Of a stretch of 64,000 bases of DNA, positions 52,369 through 60,581 are shown one piece after another (the stretch's first letter is position 1; every line of letters begins with the position of its first letter). Position numbers and translations under genes: made by a program. The DNA is from Natrialbaceae archaeon AArc-T1-2 (lineage in GTDB: Archaea > Halobacteriota > Halobacteria > Halobacteriales > Natrialbaceae): positions 1,922,001 to 1,986,000 of the forward strand of contig NZ_CP127174.1 in the NCBI RefSeq assembly GCF_030273315.1, written 5' to 3'. Below the pieces are notes generated by a model. It was not told where the DNA came from and did not search any database. It saw nothing but the letters and a program-made list of their open reading frames with translations.

Positions 52369-53292
52369 GTGACCACCAACGACGACCGCCGGCGGTTCGG
52401 CCGCGCTTCCTGGGCGAACGTCGTCGGGAACGCGGCGAAGATCGTCGTCGAGGGCGGAGCCGGGATCGCCTTCGGCAGCGTGGCACTCGTCGCGGACGCG
52501 GCTCACTCCGTCGCCGACCTCGTCGCCAGCGTCGTCGTTCTCGTTTGGGGTGACACCCGATTCAGAGATCCCGACGTGAGCCACCCCCACGGCCACGCCC
52601 GAATCGAGCCCCTGACCGCGCTGTTCGTCGGTGCGTTGATCGTCCTGCTCGGCCTCAACCTCTTCTGGGAATCGATCACCGGGCTGCTCTACGGCCCCGA
52701 AGGGACTTTCAGCTACCTCCTGATCGGGGCGCTCGGGTTCGCGATAGCCGACATGTACCTCGTCTACCGCTACACCGTCCGGGTGAACGACGACCTCGAC
52801 TCGACGGCGCTCGCTGCGCTGGCCAAAGACTGTCTCAACGACCTCTACACGACCGTCGGCGCACTCGTCGGCGTCGTCGGCCTCGCGCTCGGCTACCCGT
52901 CGTTGGACCCGATCGCTGGCGGGCTGGTGAGCCTGCTCGTCGTCTACCAGGGGCTTGCCATCTGCCGGGAGAACACGAGCTACGTTGTCGGAAGCGCTGC
53001 GCCAGCGGAACGTCGTGAGCAGATTCGCCGGCGGCTCATGGCCCATCCCGAGGTCGAAGGGGTTCACGATCTCGTCGTCTTCCACGACGGCACCGTCCTC
53101 GAGGTCGAGGCCCACGTCGAGGTGCCCGGCGATCGGACGCTCCGGGAGGCCCACGATGTCGAGTCGGAACTGGTCTCGCGGGTGGGTTCGCTCGAGGACG
53201 TCGGTGATGTTCACGTCCACCTCGATCCCTCCGGGATCGGCGAGTGGAAAGACGCAAGCGAACGGGGCCGTGGCGACTCCGATCTTGCTTGA
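52369..53292 (+). CDS. cation diffusion facilitator (CDF) family metal transporter
   Basis: A 307-residue transporter of divalent metals. Six helices are predicted in residues 15-200; metal-site residues appear in ALVADAAHSVADLVAS (helix 2) and LAALAKDCLNDLYTT (helix 5), with the HPHGHAR loop between. The C-terminal cytoplasmic domain (residues 210-295) includes VEGVHDLVVFHDGTVLEVEAHVEV. It likely exports Zn2+, Co2+ or Fe2+. GTG start at 52369; the AT-rich stretch upstream suggests a promoter. Confidence 0.9.
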   Translation: MTTNDDRRRFGRASWANVVGNAAKIVVEGGAGIAFGSVALVADAAHSVADLVASVVVLVWGDTRFRDPDVSHPHGHARIEPLTALFVGALIVLLGLNLFWESITGLLYGPEGTFSYLLIGALGFAIADMYLVYRYTVRVNDDLDSTALAALAKDCLNDLYTTVGALVGVVGLALGYPSLDPIAGGLVSLLVVYQGLAICRENTSYVVGSAAPAERREQIRRRLMAHPEVEGVHDLVVFHDGTVLEVEAHVEVPGDRTLREAHDVESELVSRVGSLEDVGDVHVHLDPSGIGEWKDASERGRGDSDLA

Positions 53293-53626
53293 GTCAAGCC
53301 GCTGTCGTTTTTGGTCGTCGACTCCTACCGATACGTGTGTCCGACGATCCGAATCTGTCGTCAACGTCACCGGCGGGGCTGACGGTGGCGCTGCCGCCAC
53401 GTTCGACCCGTCGACGGCCGATACTCGTGCCGAGGCAGTCGTCGATCGACTCTGCGAACTGTAAACAGTACGAACAGTGGTGGATCGTCCTGTTCGGGTG
53501 CAGGTATCTCCTGTGGTCCGGGATCCGAGGACCACGTGTGGCCCCCGCGATGCCGATGGGTACCTACACGCCAACTGGTCAGTTGCCGTTCGACGTCGAA
53601 CCGTTGGCTCTCGTCCACTGGACCCA
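53293..53626. other. intergenic region, 334 bp, no gene seen
   Basis: This gap lies between the convergent CDF and pyridoxamine oxidase-like genes. Open frames here are short, run through neighbouring genes and lack similarity. No RNA gene, repeat or palindrome is obvious. It marks the transition into the gene-poor accessory region. Confidence 0.5.
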
Positions 53627-54073
53627 TCAGTCGGTGGTCGCTCGTCCGTGGACGTCATCGATCCGGAGTTCGTACCACTCGAACTCGAGTTCCTCCAGCG
53701 GTTGCTGGAAGATTTCCCGCGAGGCGATCTTCGAGTAGGCCGCGAACAGTCCCGGCGCCCAGGGCTCATCGGCCGATGAGAGTTCGTGGAGCGTTCCCCG
53801 GACGACGACGCTTCGCCAGTCGTCGACAGCGTTCCACTCGTACGTCGAGAGCGAGACCTGGTTTCCCGACTCGATATAGGTTGCCTTCTCGCTATCCTCG
53901 CCGAACGAGAGTTGGAGGATACAGCGCTCTCGGGTCCGGTCGTAGCCGAACGACATCGGAATACCGTAGCCGCCGCGTTCGTCACCCATCGAGAGCGTCC
54001 CGATTCCCTGTCTCTCGAGGAACGTCGCTACTTCCTCGTCGTCCATCACGGCGCCGTATTTTCCGCTGGACAT
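53627..54073 (-). CDS. pyridoxamine 5'-phosphate oxidase-like FMN-binding protein
   Basis: A 148-residue split-barrel flavoprotein-like protein starting at the ATG at 54073. It shows GIGTLSMGDERGGYGIPMSFGYD, CILQLSFG and the VSLSTYEWNAVDDWRSVVVRGTLHEL segment, as in small haloarchaeal PNPOx-like proteins. These bind FMN or F420 and act as reductases; the substrate is unknown. It is the last recognisable core-type gene before the tail-like operon. Confidence 0.82.
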   Translation of the reverse strand: MSSGKYGAVMDDEEVATFLERQGIGTLSMGDERGGYGIPMSFGYDRTRERCILQLSFGEDSEKATYIESGNQVSLSTYEWNAVDDWRSVVVRGTLHELSSADEPWAPGLFAAYSKIASREIFQQPLEELEFEWYELRIDDVHGRATTD

Positions 54074-54550
54074 ACGGCACTTCCCATCACCAGGATAATA
54101 AATGTATATTGATACAAAAGCCAAAGTCATGACTGTTGACATCGTCGAGGATGAGCGGACAACGCGACTGACATCCTCCACACGGCTAAACAGTAGAACA
54201 GCCGCACCGAAAATGTCGGCCATTGTACTGCTCGCAATCAGCACCTTGGTCGATCTGTGGATCGAGTATAATAGGAACACGTCAGCGGGGATGGGGGGTG
54301 CCTCTGACAACTGTGGCTTTCAGTAGGAGTGGGAAAAGCACACCAAGTTCGACCTGGTTTAAGTGCCTCTCGTCACAAGATGGAACTATGACGGGAAGCT
54401 GTTCTCCCCTGGATTCCTTCGCTCAGTAGCCGCCCGTATCGATTTTGTGTGATCGACCTTATTGATGCTCCGGTGAGGTCATCGAATCCTTCACAAGGGG
54501 TTGTTCTCGCGTTGGATACCGCCAAATAGCGGTTCGGCCGACCGTGGTAT

Positions 54551-54663
54551 TGATACTGTCGGTCATGGATCTGTGAACGTGGGTCTGGTTGATTCGTCCG
54601 TTTAGCGTGTGTCTGGATGTTCTGTCGCTCATCGTGTTCACGTAGTTATGACCGACAGTATCA
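54551..54663. mobile_element. 113-bp element with perfect 16-bp terminal inverted repeats
   Basis: TGATACTGTCGGTCAT at 54551-54566 is the exact reverse complement of ATGACCGACAGTATCA at 54648-54663. It is non-coding. It shares the 13-bp core end and interior patches (GGTCATGGA, GTGAAC, AGCGTGTGTC) with the element at 36649-36757 in reverse orientation, so both belong to one dispersed family. It stands about 300 bp before the sheath gene. No clear target duplication. Confidence 0.65.
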
Positions 54664-54835
54664 GAAGAGTGTGGACGGGCTATCATCGCATCGAGGATGA
54701 ATCGCAGTTGAACGCTGATCAGCGACGCTATCCGATCCGCAAGCTCACTTCTCCTTTCGCCACGACCGGTGCGTTATCTCCAACCGATCGCTTTACACCA
54801 AACCTGGCTTTCAGACTACCATAAAGGTTGGTACA

Positions 54836-54868
54836 ATAATATAAATATTTCGGGAGAAGTTTAATTAC
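54836..54868 (+). promoter_or_regulatory. AT-rich promoter candidate of the tail-like operon
   Basis: AATAATATAAATATTT at 54836-54850 and TTTAATTA at 54860-54867 are the only strong TATA-like sequences close before the operon. They lie 65-95 bases upstream of the leader ORF start at 54933. The exact box cannot be chosen from sequence. Confidence 0.45.
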
Positions 54869-54932
54869 AGTTCGGTTAGTCAGTACGGACAGTTATGCAG
54901 ACCGACAGTTTGAAAGCCATTCAGAGGAGACA

Positions 54933-54977
54933 ATGAACGAGCGTCGACCCTTCTACGAAGAGGGCCGTTATGTCTAA
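54933..54977 (+). CDS. 14-codon leader ORF overlapping the sheath start
   Basis: ATG at 54933 opens MNERRPFYEEGRYV and stops at TAA 54975-54977, eight bases inside the sheath gene (ATG 54970). It is preceded by AGAGGAGA, a good Shine-Dalgarno match to the archaeal 16S end, better than the one before the sheath ATG. The overlap suggests translational coupling. It may be a leader peptide or the remnant of an earlier gene. Confidence 0.4.
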   Translation: MNERRPFYEEGRYV

Positions 54978-56736
54978 TTACTCGACGCCTGGAGTGTACG
55001 TTGAGGAGGTTGATCGTGGACCGAAGCCGATCGAGGGTGTGAGCACTAGCACCGTCGGCTTTCTCGGCCAGACCGAACGAGGTCCGACTGAGCCCAGGTT
55101 GGTCACCAGTTTCGCCGACTTCAAACGAACATTCGGCGGGTACGCACAGTACAAGCGGGGTGGTCGACTCGAGGGAACCTATCTCGCGTACGCGGTCGAC
55201 GGCTTCTTCCGGAACGGCGGACAGCAGGCGTACGTCGGCCGCGTCGTCGATGAGGAGGCAGTCGGGGAAGAGGACTACCTCGCGAGCGCACCCATACAAA
55301 CCGAGTCAGATGGGACCGTCCTGAATGTGTCGGCCGTCGGCCCCGGCAAGTGGGGACAGAACATTGCGATCATCGTCGAGGACGCGAGCAACTACGACGA
55401 GGAGAGCAACGACCTGTTCAGGCTCAGGGTCAAGTACTGGGCGGAAGAGTCCGATATTCCCGCACGCGACGAACTGGTAAGCGGCCGCGGCGAACCGAAC
55501 GGCTCCAACGGCATCGACGACCCCGAGAAGCCAGAGGAGGAGGGCGACCCCGACGTGTCCACGGACGGCGGCTCCACGCAGGCCGATGCGCCAGCCGAGA
55601 CGACCGAAGTGATCCTCAACGCCTCCGCGGACGTCGAGGAGGTTTACGACGACCTCTCGATTCGGGAAGAGTCGGCCGACTTCTATGAGACACAAATCAA
55701 TGGCACGTCCAGCCTCATTGAGGTCGAGTTCCAGAGCGAGGGACGTCCACAAACGGTCGTCGAAGCCGAGTGGGAAGATCCCGATAACAAGGATAAAGAA
55801 ACCGTGGAGTTGCCGAAGGTCGTTCTCCTAGAGGAACCAGAGAAGACGCTTAAAGAGGAGGAGCCGGGCTCCGACATCGAGCGGAATGAGTACGACGGTA
55901 GCACTGAAAAGGGCTCGAAGAGTGGTTTGGCCGCCTTCGAGGAGATTGACGACATCTCAATCGTCTGTGTCCCCGACCAAGCGAGGGAATCGCTCGATTT
56001 GGCGGAGCCGGTTGCCGAGCACTGCGGACACGAAGATCGTCAGGATCGGATCGGACTGATCCAGGCTGAACGGGGATTCGACGTCGCGGGCGATCCAGAG
56101 TTGCCGCTCCGGTCGGAGTACGCGGCGTTCTACTGTCCGTGGATTGAGATCCACGACCCCGTCACTGGTCGCCCAAAGGAAGTGCCACCGGGTGGGCACG
56201 TCGCAGGAATCTATGCTCGTAGCGACGCAGAACATGGCGTTCACAAGGCCCCGGCGAACGAGGTCGTCCGTGGTGCCCAGGGACTGGGGATCACGATCAC
56301 CGACGCCGAGCAGTCGATACTCAACCCCGGAGGGATCAACTGCATCCGTAGTTTCCGCGGGCGCGGCATCCGGGTGTGGGGCGCTAGGACGATGGCCAGC
56401 GATCCGTCCTGGAAGTACGTCAACGTCCGACGACTATTCCTGTATCTCCGGGAGTCGATCGACGAGGGGACACAGTGGGCGGTCTTCGAGCCCAATAACG
56501 AAGACCTATGGGCGCGGGTCCGCCAGACGATAACCAACTTCCTGCGTGATGTCTGGGAGGACGGCGCGCTCATGGGATCGACGCCGGAAGAGGCGTTTTA
56601 CGTGAAGTGCGACCGGTCGACGATGACCCAAAACGACATCGACAACGGTCGCCTGATCTGTGAGATCGGCGTCGCGCCGGTCAAGCCCGCGGAATTCGTT
56701 ATCTTCCGCATCTCCCAGTGGACAGGAGACGAATGA
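54970..56736 (+). CDS. contractile tail sheath protein (eCIS / phage tail-like)
   Basis: A 588-residue sheath subunit that polymerises around the inner tube and contracts to drive it through a membrane. The N-terminus STPGVYVEEVDRGPKPIEGVSTSTVGFLGQT and the C-terminal domain from about residue 450 (INCIRSFRGRGIRVWGARTM, then WKYVNVRRLFLYLRESIDEG) match Afp2-4/Pvc2-4 and phage tail sheaths. Two acidic, low-complexity stretches (about 165-212 and 262-318) make it longer than the usual 350-480. The ATG at 54970 is supported by the conserved N-terminus. It is first in a co-directional operon. Confidence 0.94.
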   Translation: MSNYSTPGVYVEEVDRGPKPIEGVSTSTVGFLGQTERGPTEPRLVTSFADFKRTFGGYAQYKRGGRLEGTYLAYAVDGFFRNGGQQAYVGRVVDEEAVGEEDYLASAPIQTESDGTVLNVSAVGPGKWGQNIAIIVEDASNYDEESNDLFRLRVKYWAEESDIPARDELVSGRGEPNGSNGIDDPEKPEEEGDPDVSTDGGSTQADAPAETTEVILNASADVEEVYDDLSIREESADFYETQINGTSSLIEVEFQSEGRPQTVVEAEWEDPDNKDKETVELPKVVLLEEPEKTLKEEEPGSDIERNEYDGSTEKGSKSGLAAFEEIDDISIVCVPDQARESLDLAEPVAEHCGHEDRQDRIGLIQAERGFDVAGDPELPLRSEYAAFYCPWIEIHDPVTGRPKEVPPGGHVAGIYARSDAEHGVHKAPANEVVRGAQGLGITITDAEQSILNPGGINCIRSFRGRGIRVWGARTMASDPSWKYVNVRRLFLYLRESIDEGTQWAVFEPNNEDLWARVRQTITNFLRDVWEDGALMGSTPEEAFYVKCDRSTMTQNDIDNGRLICEIGVAPVKPAEFVIFRISQWTGDE

Positions 56737-56754
56737 TAACTGAGGTACTATAAC

Positions 56755-57198
56755 ATGCCTGATACACACGGCCCATTTCGCAACGAACGGTTCCGCTTAG
56801 AAATCGACGGTATAGACATGGCTGGGTTCAGTTCCGCAACGATTCCGGAGAACTCGACCTCGGAGATCGAATACCGAGAGGGGAACGATCCGCCGACAGT
56901 TCGGAAGCTCTCGAGCCTCAACGAGTACGGCAATCTGTCGCTTGAATCCGGGACGACAGACGCCTCTTATGAACTGTATGAGTGGCGTCAACTCGTTGAG
57001 CAGGGGCAACTTGACGAGGCCCGCAGAACGATTGCCGTGGTTCTTCTGAATCAAGAAGGTGACGCGGGCGCTCGCTGGGAGTTCCGACGCGCCTGGCCGC
57101 AGGAGTACTCCGCTCCCGACCTCGACGCGACCGGCAACGAGGTGGCTATCGAGTCGCTAGAGATCGTCCACGAAGGAATGGAACGCATCGAGCTATGA
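56755..57198 (+). CDS. tail tube protein 1 (gp19 / Afp1-Pvc1 family)
   Basis: A 147-residue inner tube subunit. FRNERFRLEIDGIDMAGFSSATIPENSTSEIEYREGN, followed by SLNEYGNLSLESGTTDASYELYEWRQLV, is the T4 gp19-like tube pattern of contractile injection systems, which form stacked hexameric rings inside the sheath. It lies 18 bases after the sheath. Its stop overlaps the next start (ATGA), so the operon is translationally coupled. Confidence 0.92.
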   Translation: MPDTHGPFRNERFRLEIDGIDMAGFSSATIPENSTSEIEYREGNDPPTVRKLSSLNEYGNLSLESGTTDASYELYEWRQLVEQGQLDEARRTIAVVLLNQEGDAGARWEFRRAWPQEYSAPDLDATGNEVAIESLEIVHEGMERIEL

Positions 57199-57611
57199 GC
57201 GGTTCGACGTTGCAGACCGAATTCGAGTTTACGCTCTCGAAGGGCTACGTCGACGACGAGGGGTCGGTCCACCGCGACGGCGTGATGCGGCTGGCGACAG
57301 CGGCCGACGAGATCAAGCCGTTGCGCGATCCGCGGGTACAGTCGAACGCCTCGTATCTGACGGTGATCCTGCTGTCGCGAGTCGTAACACAACTCGGCAC
57401 GCTCGACTCCGTCAATCCTCACGTGATCGAGAATCTCTACGTGTCTGACCTGGCGTACCTCCAGGACCTGTACGAACGGGTTAACGAACGTGGCGCCGAC
57501 GTCATCGACGCCGTCTGTCCTGACTGTGGCGAGCAATTCGAGGTCGAACACGAACTCGATGGGGAGGTCGCGTCGGGAAACCCAGAGGAAATGGGCAGTC
57601 TGGAGGAGTGA
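57195..57611 (+). CDS. phage tail assembly-type protein with CxxC motif
   Basis: A 138-residue protein. The opening TLQTEFEFTLSKGYVDDEGSVHRDGVMRLATAADEIKPLRDPRVQSNASYLTVILLSRVVTQLGTL is the pattern of the tail assembly / T4 baseplate-like proteins that follow the tube gene in eCIS clusters. C108-P-D-C111 (VCPDCGEQFEV) near the C-terminus suggests a half zinc site. Role in vivo not established; an assembly chaperone is likely. It overlaps both neighbours by one to four bases. Confidence 0.8.
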   Translation: MSGSTLQTEFEFTLSKGYVDDEGSVHRDGVMRLATAADEIKPLRDPRVQSNASYLTVILLSRVVTQLGTLDSVNPHVIENLYVSDLAYLQDLYERVNERGADVIDAVCPDCGEQFEVEHELDGEVASGNPEEMGSLEE

Positions 57612-57766
57612 TGCGCGATCCCGACCGCATTTATCGGGAAGTCGCATTCATCACCTACCACTTCGGTTGGAGTCACGAGACTGTCTTGGAGATGCCCCAC
57701 TGGGAGCGCAAACGGTGGTGCGAGGAGATCAGCCGGATCAACGAGCGGATGAACGAGGGTGCGTAG
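57611..57766 (+). CDS. DUF6760-type small eCIS protein (51 aa)
   Basis: A 51-residue protein with ATG at 57611 and TAG at 57764-57766. DPDRIYREVAFITYHFGWSHETVLEMPHWERKRWCEEI is the conserved pattern of DUF6760, a tiny helical protein found between the tail assembly protein and the second tube gene in eCIS and some phage tails. Its stop shares a base with the next GTG start. Probably a structural or assembly factor. Confidence 0.8.
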   Translation: MRDPDRIYREVAFITYHFGWSHETVLEMPHWERKRWCEEISRINERMNEGA

Positions 57767-58248
57767 TGGTGGCACCAGAGCGTGGGGATCCGGATGAGGG
57801 CGAGGATCCGTATGAACGAAAGGATCCGTATCTCGACTACCGATTCACAGTAGAAGTGGATTCGCTAGTCTTTGCCGGGTTCACCGAGGTGACTGGAATC
57901 GAACGGGAAGTCGAAACGGAGGAGGTTGAGGAGGGCGGTGTCAACGGCTTCACTCATCACCTCCCGACGGGGTATACGAACTCGAACCTGACGCTCAGCC
58001 GTGGATTGACCGACGCCACAGAGCTGTGGGATTGGCTGCAACTATCCGGGGACGAACCGGTCGACCGTCGTAACTGTCGGATTCTGCTGCAGGACACGAT
58101 GGGTGCTGAGACCTGGGGCTGGGAGGTACACGACGCCTACCCCGTCCGATGGGAGGGTCCTGATCTCGAGGCCGACGGGGGCGCGGTCGCGATGGAGACG
58201 CTTGAACTCAACCACAGAGGGATCACGCGGATCGACGGACGACCCTGA
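57766..58248 (+). CDS. tail tube protein 2 (gp19 / Afp5-Pvc5 family)
   Basis: A 160-residue second tube-like protein. GTG start at 57766, sharing one base with the previous stop; GTG at 57769 is an alternative. After an acidic N-terminal extension (PERGDPDEGEDPYERKDPYLDYRF), residues 30-160 follow the tube fold pattern: FTVEVDSLVFAGFTEVTGIEREVETEEVEEGGVNGF and LSRGLTDATELWDWLQ. In known eCIS the second tube protein (Afp5/Pvc5) forms the first ring near the baseplate. Confidence 0.9.
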   Translation: MVAPERGDPDEGEDPYERKDPYLDYRFTVEVDSLVFAGFTEVTGIEREVETEEVEEGGVNGFTHHLPTGYTNSNLTLSRGLTDATELWDWLQLSGDEPVDRRNCRILLQDTMGAETWGWEVHDAYPVRWEGPDLEADGGAVAMETLELNHRGITRIDGRP

Positions 58249-58250
58249 CA

Positions 58251-60581
58251 ATGACTACGCCCTACGCAAACGAGCGGGCACACCTCCGGGACGAACTTCG
58301 ACGGCTGGATCTGCTACTCGAGCGGTACCTGTCAGCCTGGCGGACCGAACGCGGAGGGGCCAGCCAGGGCGGTGGCCTCTACGTCTCCGGCGAACAGGTC
58401 GATCAGCTCCTCGATGTCGACGTCGGGACGGGCGCCAGCGCCACCGAGTCGAGCGAGCCTACCCACAGATCCCGCCGAACGAGTTCCCCCGGCAGCACAC
58501 CGAACGGAAGGGACGAGTGCTCGGTGCACTCGAACGCACTCGAGGCAGTCACCGAGGGGATCGAGCAGCGCAGTCACCGAACGCTTGTGGCGGGAACCGA
58601 GCTTCGTCTCGTCACGCTCACAGAGCGGTTCGATCTCGACCGGCGAACCCTCGACGCCCTGCTGGTCGCGCTAGCGCCGGAGTTAGACGTCAAGTACGAG
58701 AAAATCTACGCCTATCTTCAGGACGACCTCACGCGCAAGCGCCCGACGGTCGGGCTCGTCCTCGGGGTGATCGCGGGATCCGCCGGCGGAGCGCTCGAAC
58801 ATCGCGACTTGTTCCGGCGCTCGCCGCTCGTGACCGACGACCTGGTCCGTCTCTCCGGGCCGGACGATTCGATGCTGTCGCGGTTCGTCGAGATCGACGA
58901 CCGCGTTGTAGCGTACCTTCTCGGAGACGACGGGATCGATACAGCCCTTGATTCGTTCGCCGAATGCGTAGATTCTGGGCAGCTCAACCGCACGTTCGGT
59001 CGGATCGGAGCCGCGGGTCGCGAGGTGGGCCAGTCAAGGACTGACCCTGCAGCTGGCGAATGCGGGGTAGACGGGTGGCCCGACAACACGGATTCGGACG
59101 TTCCGTCCGCAGTAGCACGACTGCCGCTCCCAGTCTCGACGCGTCGGGAACTCGGAACGCTGATTGATCACCTGAACGGGGGTGACCCGACCATAGTCCA
59201 CTTCCACGGGCCCTACGGCGCCGGTCCGCGAATCGCGGTGCCTGCAATCTGTGCGACGCTCGGTTCGCCGGTCGTGACGGTCGACGCGACCCGGCTCCCG
59301 TCCGACGGCATCGAGGAGACGCTCGACCTGCTCGTGCGGGAAGCTCGGTTCGCAGACGGGGCCCTGTACGTCTACGACCTGGACAACCCGAACCGCGAAT
59401 CGGAGGAAGAGCGTCCGGAGCGTCCCGGGACAGTCGAGACGGCACTCCGGCGGCTCGACGGGTTCGGCGGTCACGTATTCCTCTCCGGTCGGGAGCCGCT
59501 GTCGTCGCGCCTGCAGACGGCAATCGACGGCCACGAATTCGCCACTCTCGAGTTCGACCGACCGGCGTACGAACTGCGGCGTGCGCTCTGGGAAGCAGTC
59601 GACCTCCCGGATGACGTCGACCCGTCCGACCTTGCGGCGAAGTTCCAGTTCACGCCCGGCCAGATCGACGACGCGATGGCCACTGCGCGTGCCTCGGTAG
59701 TCGACGGTGATCCGACGCCAGCGGACGTCTACGAGGGGTGTCGTGCCCAGTCCCGGGCGAACCTCGCAGAACTCGCGGGGAAGATCGAGCCGAGCTACAC
59801 CCTGGAGGACATCGTGTTGCCCGACGATGAACTGGTGCAGTTGCGTGACGTCGTAGCGATGGTCGAGGGGCGTGGACGGGTCTACTCCGACTGGGGGTTC
59901 GAAGCCGCCCACCGGGGCGGCAGCGGCATCAACGTCCTGTTCGCCGGCCCGTCGGGGACGGGCAAGACGATGGCGGCCGAGATCGTCGCCAGCGAAACCG
60001 GTCTCGATCTCTACCGGGTCGATCTGGCGAGTATCGTCAGCAAGTACATCGGCGAGACCGAGAGCAACCTCCAGCAGCTCTTCGACGAGGCTGCCGCCAG
60101 CAACGCCATCCTCTTTTTCGACGAGGCCGACGCCCTGTTCGGCGAGCGGACCGAGGTCAGCGACTCCACCGACCGATACGCCAACGTCGAGGTGAACTAC
60201 CTTCTCCAGCGGATGGAGGCCCACGACGGCGTGGTCATGCTGGCGACGAATTTCAAGGAAAACGTCGACGAGGCGTTCCGCCGCCGGATCAACGCGAGCG
60301 TCGAGTTCCCCTCGCCCGACCGGGAGGCACGCGAGCGCATCTGGCGGTCGATCTTCCCAGTGGAGACGCCGGTTGGTGACCTCGACTGGTCGTTCCTGTC
60401 GTCGTTCGAACTCGCCGGCGGCGACATCAACAACGCGGCGCTGCGAGCGGCGTTCAAGGCGGCCGACGACGGCGGCGTCGTGGGGATGGAACACGTCGTC
60501 GCGGCGGTGCGCCGGGAACTCGAAAAGTCCGGGCAACTGGTTTCGGCGGACGACTTCGGCGAGTATCGAGAGTACCTATGA
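58251..60581 (+). CDS. AAA+ ATPase of the contractile injection system (Afp15/Pvc15-like)
   Basis: A 776-residue ATPase. The C-terminal AAA module has Walker A GPSGTGKT at 566-573, Walker B ILFFDEAD at 620-627, then ATNFKENVDEAFRRRI (sensor/arginine-finger region). Residues 90-480 form a large helical region that also contains a weaker, degenerate ATPase-like part (FHGPYGAGPRIAVPAICATLG). In eCIS this ATPase assists assembly or disassembly of the particle. ATG start at 58251, two bases after the tube 2 stop. Its stop overlaps the next gene's ATG by three bases. Confidence 0.9.
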   Translation: MTTPYANERAHLRDELRRLDLLLERYLSAWRTERGGASQGGGLYVSGEQVDQLLDVDVGTGASATESSEPTHRSRRTSSPGSTPNGRDECSVHSNALEAVTEGIEQRSHRTLVAGTELRLVTLTERFDLDRRTLDALLVALAPELDVKYEKIYAYLQDDLTRKRPTVGLVLGVIAGSAGGALEHRDLFRRSPLVTDDLVRLSGPDDSMLSRFVEIDDRVVAYLLGDDGIDTALDSFAECVDSGQLNRTFGRIGAAGREVGQSRTDPAAGECGVDGWPDNTDSDVPSAVARLPLPVSTRRELGTLIDHLNGGDPTIVHFHGPYGAGPRIAVPAICATLGSPVVTVDATRLPSDGIEETLDLLVREARFADGALYVYDLDNPNRESEEERPERPGTVETALRRLDGFGGHVFLSGREPLSSRLQTAIDGHEFATLEFDRPAYELRRALWEAVDLPDDVDPSDLAAKFQFTPGQIDDAMATARASVVDGDPTPADVYEGCRAQSRANLAELAGKIEPSYTLEDIVLPDDELVQLRDVVAMVEGRGRVYSDWGFEAAHRGGSGINVLFAGPSGTGKTMAAEIVASETGLDLYRVDLASIVSKYIGETESNLQQLFDEAAASNAILFFDEADALFGERTEVSDSTDRYANVEVNYLLQRMEAHDGVVMLATNFKENVDEAFRRRINASVEFPSPDREARERIWRSIFPVETPVGDLDWSFLSSFELAGGDINNAALRAAFKAADDGGVVGMEHVVAAVRRELEKSGQLVSADDFGEYREYL

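Larger units (their letters stand above)
54074..54969. other. gene-poor, lower-GC region upstream of the tail-like operon
   Basis: About 900 bp with no convincing protein gene longer than the short leader ORF at 54933. It contains the inverted-repeat element at 54551-54663, a partial copy of its right end near 54891-54913 (AGTTATGCAGACCGACAGT), and AT-rich promoter-like stretches at 54100-54115 and 54836-54868. A frame of 74 codons at 54102-54326 has no recognisable similarity and may be decayed sequence. Confidence 0.5.

Noticed and set aside
54102-54326. 74-codon frame upstream of the tail operon as a real gene
   Set aside because: No similarity to any family I know, no good ribosome site, and unremarkable composition in an apparently decayed region.
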